Source: an uncultured Opitutia bacterium (lineage in GTDB: Bacteria; Verrucomicrobiota; Verrucomicrobiia; Opitutales; Opitutaceae). From it: a stretch of DNA of 50,787 bases. Positions 33,743-45,000 of this stretch are shown here, piece by piece. The translations under genes and the position numbers were made by a program. The notes under the pieces are model-generated. The model worked only from the letters and a program-made list of their open reading frames with translations. It made no database searches and was not told the origin of the DNA. The first letter of the stretch is position 1. Every line of letters begins with the position of its first letter. The DNA is taken from NCBI GenBank assembly GCA_903877135.1, contig CAIRCN010000046.1, positions 1-50,787 on the forward strand. The letters are read 5' to 3'.

Positions 33743-35386
33743 TCAGCGATTCTCGACGATGAGCGTGGCGACCAAGCTGGTCGCTGTGGCCGGCACCGAG
33801 CCGGACACGAGGCGGTCTTTTCCTGGGTCGTAGGCGTCGAGCGCGGCGTTCACCACTGCGACGTACCGCCCGGCGGCGTCAGGCTGGACGTTCTTCAACT
33901 CCAGCTTAGCCGTCCCGGCACCCGACACGATCGTGCCGTCCGACTGCGGACCGTCGGCGAGCGGTTTGCCCTCGAAGGTCCAGCGCACGGTCGGGGCGAT
34001 CGCGCCACTTGCGCCGCCACCGGCAACGACAATCTCAAACACCGCGGTGCCGCCGACATGGGCCAGTTGGTTTCCGGACTGCTGCACAATCGCGAGGGCG
34101 TTATAAGTGGTGAAGGGCGCCGCGCCACCGACCAGCCGAATGTCGGTGGCGGAAAACCCGATGTTACGCGCGTTGTAGAGGAGAAACCCCTTCTCGCCGG
34201 CATAGTGCAGGTTGATCACGTGCACGTCGGAAAAGAAGCCTTCGGCGAGCGGCAGGCCCCAGATGACGCTGTGGCCGCTGGCCCCGGTGATGGTGAGGTC
34301 GCGGATGATGATGTTGCGCCATGTGGGTATGGTCGACGAATCGAGCGGGCTGGGTGGGGCGGCGTTCCACGCGGCAACCACCGCAGGCGTGGATTTACCG
34401 TTACCCGGGTTGCCGGTCTTGTTGTAGTAGCTGTAGAAAACAATCGGGTATTTCACGTCCGTCATCGTGAGGTTGGTGTAGATGATGTTGCGCACGGGAC
34501 CGCCCTGGGTGGCGTCAGCCTTTAGGCGCAGGCCGCTGGTGGTGCCGTTGAAGGTGCAGTTCGTCACGATCATGCCGTCGAGACCGCGGTTGCTCTGTCC
34601 GCCGACCGACAGGCCGTGACCTGTGCCAAAAGTGCAATCGGTGATTCGGATGTCGCTGCAAAACGAGCCCCCGGCTTTGACCGCGATGTTGTCGTCGCCG
34701 GTGGAGACGCGGCAGCGGCGGATGAGATAGTGCGAACCCGCGGGGTCGATGCCGTCGGTGTTGGGTGCATCCGCGGGGGCGAGGATCGTGATGCCCTCGA
34801 CGGTCACGTAATCGGTGCTGCTAAACGCGAGGTGGAAGCTGGGGGAATTGGTGAGCGTGACGTCGGCCACGAGGACGTTGGTGCAGCCGGAGAAGCGCAC
34901 GAGATAAGGGCGATGCGGCATTTTCTTGTCAGCCCGAAACGCCGCCCACCACGCCACCCCCGCTCCGTCGATGGTGCCTGCACCCGTGATGGCAACGTCG
35001 TGCACCTTCTCCCCCGTGATGAAGTTAGCGTAGGCCCGCCCACTGAGTGGATAAGTTCCCGGTGTGTTGCTACCGGCACCGTAGGGCAGCGGCTGCAGTG
35101 TCGCGCCCTTTTCCAGATGAAATCTGACGCGACTGCGCAGGTGCAGCGGGCCGGATAGATAAGACCGTGTGCTCGGCGGCAGGACCACGACACCTCCGCC
35201 TGCATCGGCGGCGGCCTCGATGGCGTTTTGAATGGCATGCGTGCCATCGGTGCGGCCGTCGCCGACAGCCCCAAACCTGACAACATCAAATCTCTTCTCG
35301 GGGATCGTGGGGCGTGCCGGATCGGCACGGGCGGCCAACGCAAAGGCCGAGACGAAGGCCAGCAGAACCAAGATTGAGCGAATCAT
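33743..35386 (-). CDS. Secreted GH28 polygalacturonase with C-terminal Ig-like domain
   Basis: This is a beta-helix hydrolase of galacturonan, 547 residues, with a signal peptide (1 to about 21). Motifs are VRFGAVGDGRTDG at 36-48, NTDG 209-212, TGDD 229-232, GTGHG 254-258 and RLK 287-289. After the helix, residues about 430-545 form an Ig-like domain (VGGTAVFEIVV to GRYVAVVNA). It is closely related along its full length, including the Ig domain, to residues within the second module of the giant frame (near 41.6-43.1 kb). It lies 116 bp downstream of that frame on the same strand, consistent with co-transcription. It is distinct from the GH28 at 10.8 kb. Confidence 0.92.
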   Translation of the reverse strand: MIRSILVLLAFVSAFALAARADPARPTIPEKRFDVVRFGAVGDGRTDGTHAIQNAIEAAADAGGGVVVLPPSTRSYLSGPLHLRSRVRFHLEKGATLQPLPYGAGSNTPGTYPLSGRAYANFITGEKVHDVAITGAGTIDGAGVAWWAAFRADKKMPHRPYLVRFSGCTNVLVADVTLTNSPSFHLAFSSTDYVTVEGITILAPADAPNTDGIDPAGSHYLIRRCRVSTGDDNIAVKAGGSFCSDIRITDCTFGTGHGLSVGGQSNRGLDGMIVTNCTFNGTTSGLRLKADATQGGPVRNIIYTNLTMTDVKYPIVFYSYYNKTGNPGNGKSTPAVVAAWNAAPPSPLDSSTIPTWRNIIIRDLTITGASGHSVIWGLPLAEGFFSDVHVINLHYAGEKGFLLYNARNIGFSATDIRLVGGAAPFTTYNALAIVQQSGNQLAHVGGTAVFEIVVAGGGASGAIAPTVRWTFEGKPLADGPQSDGTIVSGAGTAKLELKNVQPDAAGRYVAVVNAALDAYDPGKDRLVSGSVPATATSLVATLIVENR

Positions 35387-35502
35387 AAAAAATGTGCGGA
35401 GAGACGGATCCCCTGTGGCGACACGGTCTGTTGTGCAGACAGCAGTTCACGCCACCGCTGCCACCCAAACCTAGGATTTCCAGGGCAGGCCACCGTCCAC
35501 CG

Positions 35503-38500
35503 CTACAAATCGAATGTAGTGGTGATGATAAACTGTCGCGGATCCACGATGCGGTAGGCGCTTGGGGTGCCGTCAGGGAAGGCGCGGATGGGTTTAATAC
35601 CACCGGACTCCTGAATGTTTTTCACGTTGAAACGGATTGTGGCGGAGACCTTGTCGAAGAACTTGATCCGGTAGCCGATGAACGCGTCAAAATAAAAGTG
35701 GCCGGAGTCATAGACAGGATTATTGGCATCTAGGCTCGTGATCGGCTGGTTCGCCGCCAGCAATTGCTGCCAGTTCTTGCCGAAGTAACCGATGGCGCCT
35801 TTGTCCTCCCAGCGCACGGCGCCGCCAACGCTGAAATTGCGCGCAACGTGATTATCGGTGACACCGGCGAGTTGAAGGTTGGTGCTGAGTTTGAAGCCAT
35901 AGCGGCGGACGGCAGGCTGCGACTTGCCCAGGGTTTCGCGAATGACGCTGTAAGGCGCATCAACAAAACTGAGGTAATTGGAAGCGGCGGTCTGCGAACC
36001 GCCATAAGTGGTGTTGGTCCACCAGAGGCGGTTCGGGTCGCCGGCCGGCAAACTGGCAAAGCGCGGATCTTGGATGGTGGTCCAGAGTGGCATGCGTTCG
36101 TCGATGTATTTCTGGATGGCGGGGGAAACGTTGGTGTTGATCGCCTGGGTGTCATTGGCGTTGCAGGCGATGGTCCAGAATTTCGTGGGGTTGTAATTGA
36201 TTTCGATTTCCGTGCCCCTGCCCGTGACGTCGTTGGTGGCGGCGAGTGTGCCGTTTTGATAATTGGTCACGAGGGCATTGTAGCGCGCAGGATCGAGCTT
36301 GATCTCGCTGAAGACCTCGGCCTGAACTTGGGCCGTGGTCCATGCCGGATTCATCGCGGTTACCCAGTTGGTTGCCTGGGTGTAAAGTTTGAAACCGTCA
36401 CTCTGTCCGCCGTCGATGTCGTGGCGCAGAACGCGCTGGGCAATGGTGTTCGCGTCGCCATCACGAGCATTGAACTGGGTGTTAGTGTATCGGTTGACGC
36501 GGATGACGAGTTTGCCGTCAAAGAGGTTCAGCCAGAAACCGTAGTCCTTGCCCTTGCCGGTGGTGTTGGGCAGCTGGTTCAGATATAGATCCACGGCAGG
36601 GGGCGCTGGGATGAAGTTGTCGGACTGGTTATAGGTGAAAGCCATGCCCCGCAGCACGTCGCCAAAAAATCCCTTCACGCCGGTATCGGATTGCATGCGG
36701 CTGACAAAGTCCATGTCGCGGAAAGCCCGGACGACCACACCCGCAGTCTGGGTGCGACCGCTGCTGACCCGCCAGTCAGGCTGCCAGTGATCGATGACGC
36801 TGTAATCAAATGCCGTGTTGTTATTCAGCATCTGCTGCGGCGTCTGGCCGTTTTTCGAATATACGAGGTCCTTGCGGACACCGAAGGTTGTCACGATGGA
36901 ATCGTTGAGGAAATGGCTCTGGATCACCGCCCCGGGGGTTTTGATGATCTGTTTCAGATTGGCGGTGCCGCCAGTGCTATCAGTGGTGGGAAGCTGGCCG
37001 AGGGTGATGGGGTCATAGTGCCAGTTGCCCGTGTTGCCCCAAACAAACGGATATGAACCATAACTGAAGGCCGCGGGCGCGTAATCCACGTTGGAGCCTT
37101 TGTTGTCGCCGACATAGTAGCGAAAGAAACCGCGCATGATGTTGGGCCCCGCCTGCGGACCGCCGATCACGTTGCTTTGATTGGCGCGCGCATAATTGGG
37201 CACAATCCCGCCCACCCCGACGGCTGACCACGCGGTGTCGGTGGTCATGACATCGCGATATGAATATTGGCGGTTGATGCGGTATTTGTAATCGCTGTAG
37301 ACGCTCATCTGATGCAGTCCGAGCCATTTGAGCCAGCCCTTCTCTTGCGTGAGATCGAGGCTGTAGGCGAGCTGCGCCCGGTAGGTGTCCCAGCGGGCCG
37401 GTTGCAGCATGGTGCGCGGTTCAAGGATACCAAGGTAGGGCCGGCCGAAATTAGGATTGGGCGTGCCATCGAGGTTACGTAGGTTGACATCTACAAAGAG
37501 CTGGCCTGTCTGGCCACTGACGCCGGAATTGCTCGCCGGGGTGCGCCGGTAGCGTTCGGCGTCCTCGCGGAAAATCGAGGCCATGCCGGCCAGGCGCTGA
37601 CGCGGAGTGTTGAAGAAGATCTGATCGAGTTGGACAAGATAGGTGTCGGTCTTGTCGCCGAACTGGTCGATGGAGGAGAGATTGATCTTCGACCAGTCGT
37701 ATAGTTCCTGACTGCTGACCGTGGGCGTAGTATTAAAGAGCGGCTGGCTGTCAAAGCGGCCCGGCACCGTCGAAGTGTAGAGCGTGGAGGAACTGGGGCC
37801 CATCAGGCGGACAGTGCCGGCGTTGGCGGCCGGGCTGTTGGCGGTATTGGCGGTCGGCGCGGTCCAGTAGGTGATGCCAGTCTGATCGATAAAGATGTTA
37901 CTGCGCTGGAAGGCTCCGCCGGCACGACTGAAGTAGCTGGGTAGGATAGTGTCGGGGATGGGAATCGTCGAGCCGGCCAGCAGACCCGTCGGGCTGCTGC
38001 TGGCATTCGCGCCGTAACTGACCCCGTTTAAGGTGATCAACTGTGTGACCGGATCCCAACCGGGACGGCCCGCACCAAGCCAGGCGGACACGTAGTCGCG
38101 GGGTGTGGTGTTGTTGGGGCGGTTGCCGACACCGTAATAACGAAGATAGCTGGCGCTGAGCGTGGTGTATTTGAACGGCCGGTATTTGATCATGGCGTCG
38201 AGGCGCTTAGTATTGAAGCCGGATGGTTTGCGCACGAAACCGTCGTGCTGGGTGGCGCCATTGACCCGGAATGCGAGTTTGTTTTTCAGGGCCACTTGGT
38301 TGAGATCGAAGGTCATGCGCCAGCCGTCGTAGCTATCGCCGCGCAACTGAGTCGTGTATTTGCTGCGCGAGAGGTTGGCCGAGATCGGCACCTGATTCAC
38401 AGTGCCGGACGGGTTGCCGAGACCAAAGACGTTGGCATTGGGGCCACGACTGACTTCGACTCCGTCGATGATGAGTGGATCGATGGGTGTGCGGCCCATC

Positions 38501-39012
38501 ATCTCAAAATTGCCGTAGGATATGTTCGCGGCAGCGATGCCACGGACACGATTGGCGCCGGTCGGATTGCCCTGGGAGTTGTCCGTGGCCTGACCGTTGC
38601 GGTCGATGGTCATGTCGGTGTAGGTGCCGGTGCCCTCGGTGTTGCCGGTATAGAGGAAGATGTCGTTGATATCGAGCATTGCGAAATCGGTCATCTGCTC
38701 CTTGGTGATCACACTGATCGATGAGGCAAGGTCCTCGATCTTGGTGTTGAGACGGGTGCCCGACATCGTGTTCGAGGAGAAATAGCCCTTGGTGTCAGAA
38801 ACGACTTCGAAGGGCGAGAGGGTGACGACTTCATCAGCCATGTTCGCTTCAGGACCAGTCTTGACCACTGCGGCTTTGGGTGGAGTGGCAGGTGCGACGG
38901 AACTAGGCGTTGGGGCCGGTTGCGCGAAGGAGAGCGACACGGCAAGGCTGGCCAAGCAGATGGGCAGCAGGATCAGTCTGCCCAGAGATTGAGAGGATGG
39001 TTGCGTCGTCAT
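35503..39012 (-). other. Module C of the giant frame: TonB-dependent receptor
   Basis: From the in-frame ATG at 39012 this is a complete outer-membrane receptor of about 1,169 residues. It has a signal peptide (MTTQPSSQSLGRLILLPICL..., cleavage near FAQ), a Pro-rich linker, the EVVTLSPFEVVSD entry motif, the plug (SGTRLNTKIEDLASSISVITKEQM, then IIDGVEVSRGPNANVFGLGNPSG) and a long barrel ending in FDL. It has no N-terminal regulatory domain, unlike the receptor at 22.9 kb, so ligands probably differ. If stop codons are restored at the junction, this is an ordinary third gene. Confidence 0.85.
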
Positions 39013-42000
39013 TGAGGTATTGGAAGTGCACGGAGTTTGGGCAGCACGGTGAGAAGCAATCCAACGGGCCAGGGCGACCAGACCAAGAGCGAGATAGAAC
39101 CACTCGCTGGGAGCGCCACCACCTCCACCGCCACTCGATACGCCACCGGTGGCAGGGGGCCCACTCACCGCCAGCGTGGCTTCATTGCTGGTCACGCTGC
39201 CTTGGGCATTGGTAGCCACCGCGGTGTATTTGCCGGCGTTAGCAGTCTGGACATTCGACAGAGTGAGAGTGTTGCTCGTGGCACCACTGATGGCCGCACC
39301 ATTGAAATTCCACTGGTAGGTGGGTGCCGGCTGGCCGGTGGCCGTCACAAAGAACTGCACAGTGGCCCCGGCCGTGACTGACTGGCTCTGGGGTTGAGTC
39401 TGAATGACCGGCGCGTTGGGGAACACGCCCTGTCGAAGGATGTGATTGGTGCTATCGGCAATATAAAACTCCCCAGTCAAGGCCTGGGTGATGCCCGACG
39501 GATAGTTGAACCGCGCTGTGGCTCCAGCGCCATCGGCACTGCCAGCAGTGCCCGCCAGCCCCGCCACGGTGGTGACCACACCGGCGGCAGAAGTGATCTT
39601 GCGGATGGTGTGGTTGTTGGTGTCGAGCACGTAGACGTTGTAGGCGCTGTCAACCACCAGTGCGGTCGGTTGATTAAACCGAGCCGCACTCCCGGTGCCA
39701 TCAGCAGCACCGATGCTTCCCGCCAATCCTGCGAGGGTCTTGACAGCACCAGTTGAGCTGATCGAGCGGATGGCGTTGTTGTCGGTGTCGGCGACGTAGA
39801 TGTTGCCATTCTTGTCCACCGCCACATCCGAGGGGCCATTAAACCTCGCGGCACTGCCTGTGCCATCAATGTTACCCGACTGACCAGCGAGTCCAGCGAG
39901 CGTGCTCACCGTGTTGGTCAGGAGATCAATCTTGCGGATGGTATTGTTGTTGGAGTCGGCCACATAGAGGCGACTGCCCGTCGCATCGAAGGCGATACCT
40001 TGCGGTCCGAAGAACCGGGCGGCGGTTCCGACACCATCGGCACTGCCGGAAGCGCCGGCCTGACCCGCGATGGTTGTGACGGCACCAGCAATAGTGATCT
40101 TACGAATCGTGTGATTCAGAGTGTCGGCAACGTAGAGGTTGCCGGCGCTGTCGATCGTGATCCCAGAGGGAGCGTTGAATCTTGCCGCCGCTCCGGTGCC
40201 ATTCGTCGTGCCGGAGCTGCCAGCTGTGCCCGCAAAGGTCGTGACCACACCACCCGCCGCGACGAGGCGGATGGTATTGTTGTTGGTGTCGGCGACATAG
40301 ACGTTGCCAGCGCTGTCGACCGCGACGGCCAAGGGATAATTGAAGCGCGCCGCACTGCCAGTGGCATCAGTGCTGCCTCGCGTAAGCGCCAGGCCTGCGA
40401 TCGTGGAAATCGTCATTGGCGTGGCAACGGCGGGAGCTGTCTGAACCGTGAGTGTGAAGGGCTGTGTTGCATTTGGAGCCGCCCCATTTTGCGCCGTAAT
40501 CATCAGCAGGAACTGTCCGCCAGCTGTCCCCGTGGGTGCCGTGCCGGTGAGCACACCGGAGTTTGGATCCAGTGTGGCCCACGACGGCAAGCCTGTGGCG
40601 GTGTAGGTGGGCGCGGGAATACCTGTCGCCGTCACGGTGAACGTCGACACCAAGCCAAGGGTGAAGGTGGTGCCGTTTGCGCTCGTGATCACGGGGGCCA
40701 CGGTCAGCTGAGACGTCGTCACCGAGATCGTGGCAGAATTGGGGCTCGGCCCGACGTCGTTGTAGGCGCGCACCCGGTAGTAATAATTCGTCGTCTGGCT
40801 CAAACCGGCAATGTTCCGGCTCAGCGTGTTGCCAACATCAAGGCCCTGATAGCCGCTGAGAAAACTGCCGAAGGCGCTGTCGGTCGACAGGTCGAGGAGA
40901 TAACCGGTGGTTTTCGCCGTGGCGCTCCAACTGGCAGTGAAGTGCGCGCTGGTGATGTTGGTGGCGGCGTTGGCCACAGGAGCAAGCGGAGGCGCCGGCA
41001 CCGGGCTGACGAGCAAGTTGGCGCTGGTCGATGTCGCCGTGCCCGCGGGATTGCTCACACTCACAGTGTAAGTGCCGGAATCCGCCACAAGCACACCGGT
41101 GAGCGTCAGCGTCGCTGTCGCGGAGCCAGAAACTTCATTGCCGTCAGTCATAGCTGAGCCGCCCTTCATCCATTGGTAAATCAACGGCGTAGTGCCGGTG
41201 GCGGTGATTGAATAGGTAATGGTGGTGCCTTCAAAGACGGCTTGGTTGCTGATGGGCTGAGTGGTGATAGCTGGCGGCACGATCACGGACAGAGTGGCCA
41301 CGGCGCTGGTGGTAGTCCCGCCGTCGTTGACGATGACGACCGTATAATCGGCGGCGTCACTCGTCTGGGCACCAGTGATCGTGAGCGTGGCGGTGGTGCT
41401 GCCAGAGATGCGCCCGCCATCGGTAAGCGCGGTGCCACCTTTGCTCCATTGATAATATAGCGGAGTGGAGCTGGTCACGACGACGCTCAGTGTCGCCGTG
41501 TTGCCTAGGTTGACCGGCTGAGTGGCCGGCTGTGTCGTGATCGCCGGAGCCGTGCCGACGCCATTCACCGTGAGAGCGGCGGCGCTACTGGTGGCGGAAA
41601 CGGGCAGGCTGCCCGCCGCAATGGCACTGGTGGTGGTGTTATAGCCGTCGAGCGAATTGGAAACGGTGCAGGTGTAACTGCCGGCATTGGCGCTGCGGGC
41701 GGCGGTGAGCGTGAGCGTGGCAGTTGTGGCACCGGAAATCACTGAGCCATTCGGCATCGTCCCATTGGTCACCGCCGTGCCGTTCAGCTTCCACTGATAA
41801 GTGGGCGCGGTGCTGCTGACGCCACTGGCTCCCGCTGTGGTGACGGCGAAGCTGACCTTGTCGCCTGGATTTACTGTAACGCTCTGCGGCTGACTGGTGA
41901 TCGCGAGGGCGTTGGCGGTGGTGAGCGTGCCGACACTGGTGGTGCCGGTAAACTGGACGCCGGTGGCGTTATAGATTTCGAGGCCCGAGCCGCCGGAGAT

Positions 42001-45000
42001 TGAGACGTTGTTAAGCGTGACGTTGGAGATCAGCGCACTGGCCAGCGGGAGGCCCCAGATAGTGCTGTAGCCGGTCGCACCGGTCGCGGTGAGATTGCTG
42101 ATCGTGATGTTCTTCCAAATCGAGAGGGTGGAAGAGCTCAATGAATCGGGCGGCGTGGCATTCCATGCATTGACTTTGGCGGGCGTGATCTGGTTGCTGC
42201 CCGAGGTTGCGCCCGGTGTGCCAACGTCGTTGTAATAGCTGTAGAAGACGATTGGGTATGCGACGTTCGTCATCGTGAGCGTGGAATAGGTCAGATTCTG
42301 CACGGTGCCGCCCTGAGTGGCGTCTGCCTTGAGACGGATGCCACTGGTGGTGCCGGTGAAGGTGCAGTTGGTGACCGTCAGGCCGTCGAGGCCGAGATTG
42401 GTCTGCCCGCCGACAGAGACGCCGTGGCCGACGCCAAAGGTGCAACCGGAGACAGTCATGTTACCGCAGTTGCCGTTCTGGGCCTTGATGGCGATGTTGT
42501 CGTCGCCGACCGCGATGGTGCAGCTTTGCACAAGCACGTTGACAGCGGTCGGGTCGAAGCCGTCGGTGTTGGGCGAAGTGGACGGAGCGGTGATGGTGAG
42601 GCCGTAGGCGGTGACATTGGTGTTTGGCGTGCCGCCGCTGCCACTCATCGCGATGTGGAACTGGGGCGAATTTTGCAGGGTGACGCCGCCAAGGTAGACG
42701 TTGGTGGCCTTCGTAAACTGGATCAGGCGCGGGCGATTACTGATGGTATTGTTGTTGTAAGCATTCCACCAAGCCGTGCCGTCGCCCTCGATCGTGCCGG
42801 TGCCGGTGACGGCGACGTTGGTAGCACTGCTCGCAAAGGTGATGAAGTTAGCGGGCGAGGTGGCGCTGTTCGGATAGGTGCCGTAGGGGAGCGCGCGGAG
42901 GGTCGCGCCGCCGTCGATCTGGAGGTTCAGGTTGCTGCCGAGCGTGAGCGGACCCGAGAGATAGGAGCCGGTCGCGGCCGGAATCTCGACGGTGCCACCG
43001 CCAGCAGTCTGTGCAGCGCTGATCGCGGTTTGGATCGCGGTGGTGTTGTCCGTCGTGCCGTCACCCACCGCACCGTAATCAGTGATTTTGAAAACGCCGG
43101 CAGGAATCGTCGGCTGAGTGGGCAGCGTGACAGCCGGCGCAACCAAGGTGAGCGTGGCGGCAGAACTGGTGGTCGGGCCGGTCACATTGGACACGGTGAC
43201 AGTGTAGCTGGCGGCGTCGGCGGCCGCGAGGCCAACGAGCTGGAGAGACTGGCCCGTGGCGCCGGTAATCGCAGTTCCGGCTTTGTTCCATTGGTAAGTG
43301 AACGGACCGACACCAGTGGCGAGCACGCTGAAGCTGACTTGCGTGCCGGTCAGAGCAGACTGGCTCTGGGGCTGAACGGTGATTGTGGGAACCGGGATCG
43401 TGACAGTGAGGGTGGCGGTCGAACTCGTTACGGTGCCGACGGAATTGGTGACCTTCACCTTGTAAACGGCGCTGTTGTCGGCGACCTGCACGGAGTTGAG
43501 CGTGTAGGAAGCAGAGGTGGCACCGGTAATGTCGGCGTTGTTGCGCTGCCACTGGTAGCTGAGCGTGGTCGAGCTGGTGGCCGCAACGGTGAAGGTGGCA
43601 TTGCCGCCATATGTCACAGTAAGGTTGGCTGGCTGAGTGGTGATGACCGGAGGTGCCGCCGGAGTGGTCGCGGTGATCACATTGGAAGAAGGGCTGGCAC
43701 CACCGACATTGACCGCACGCGCGCGGTAATAATACGAAGTGTTATCAGTAAGGCCGTTCACGGTGGCGGATAAATTGGCGCCGACGTCGAGATCCTGATA
43801 GCCGGTGGCAAAGCTGCCGAACGTGTTGCTGGTCGATACATCAAGCCGGTAGCCGGTGGCACCGGTCACGCTGCCCCAGTTTGCGGTGAAACCGCCCGCT
43901 GTGACGCTACTGGCTGCTGTCGCAGTCGGAGCCGCTGGTGGCGGTGTAACCGCCTGAACGGTCAACGTGGCAGTGGAGCTGGTGACGTTGCCGCCGATAT
44001 TGGAAACGACAACTTGGTAATCGCCGGCATCAGACGCCTGCACACTGGTGAGCGCGAGCGAGGCCGAGGTGGCACCCGAAATGTCGGCAAATGAGCCGCC
44101 GACGGGTTTCTTCTGCCATTGATAAGACAATGGCGTGGTGCCACTCGCCGCCGCAGTGAAGGTGGCATTGTTGCCCACGGTTACAGTCTGCGTAGACGGC
44201 TGAGCCGTCATCGCCGGGGCAGTCACGGGAGTATTTTTAACAATATTGAGATCCTTCACCGCCACTGCCGCACCTGTGGCGGAATAGATCATCAACGAAT
44301 CAAAACTTGTGATCAAGGTGCCGGTCGTCTGACTGACCGAGTAGGACATCAACGTCGTGCTGCCGTTCTTCACGGAATAGGAGAGATTGACCTGCGTCGC
44401 GGAGACATAGGTGATCGAAAGATTAAGCGTATAGACGGTGATGCCGTCATTCACCATCGCCGCAGCCGTGCCGCCACCTGTGCTGCCAATCTGACCAAAG
44501 GTCGCGGAGGGAACGATGGTCGTGAGGTCGGCGGTATTAGGACCCAGGATTTGGGTGCTTCCGCCGGTGGCCGAGGCACTGCCTGTCCGTTGCCAGAAAG
44601 AGAGCGTGTTGTTGGAGGATGAACCCCACGCGTTGGTATCGACGATGTAGCCCGAGTAAGCGCGGGCAGTATTGCCTGTCGGAGTCCCAGTCAGGCTGTT
44701 TGAGGTGCCCGGAGCGTAGCGTGCCGAAATCGCCGTATTGTTAGTCGCCGCACCGTTGCCGCCGCTATTCAATAATCCAAGTCGGAAATTGCCCGCGGTG
44801 GCCGTCTGCGTGCCGCCCGTCAGTGTCATTTGCACCGTCGCTGAAAGTGTCTCACCCACCGCCAGTGACGTGTAGTAGGGCGAGACAGTAGAAGGCATGA
44901 AATAGGTGATGAGTCCCCGGTTGGTCCCCGCGCTCACTCCGAGCGATGTGTTTTGAGTGTAGGCAATCGTGCCAGTGCCAAACGAGGCCCAAACCGCCTG

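Noticed and set aside
39430-40430. Regular near-repeats every 160-180 bp considered as a CRISPR or tandem DNA array
   Set aside because: The period corresponds to NHL protein repeats in the coding frame; the units differ in sequence and there are no unique spacers of constant length.
40000-43773. Plus-strand frames of 385 and 449 codons opposite module B
   Set aside because: Arg/Gly/Asp-rich low-complexity translations that mirror the repetitive Thr/Ser/Ala codons of the Ig and NHL repeats.
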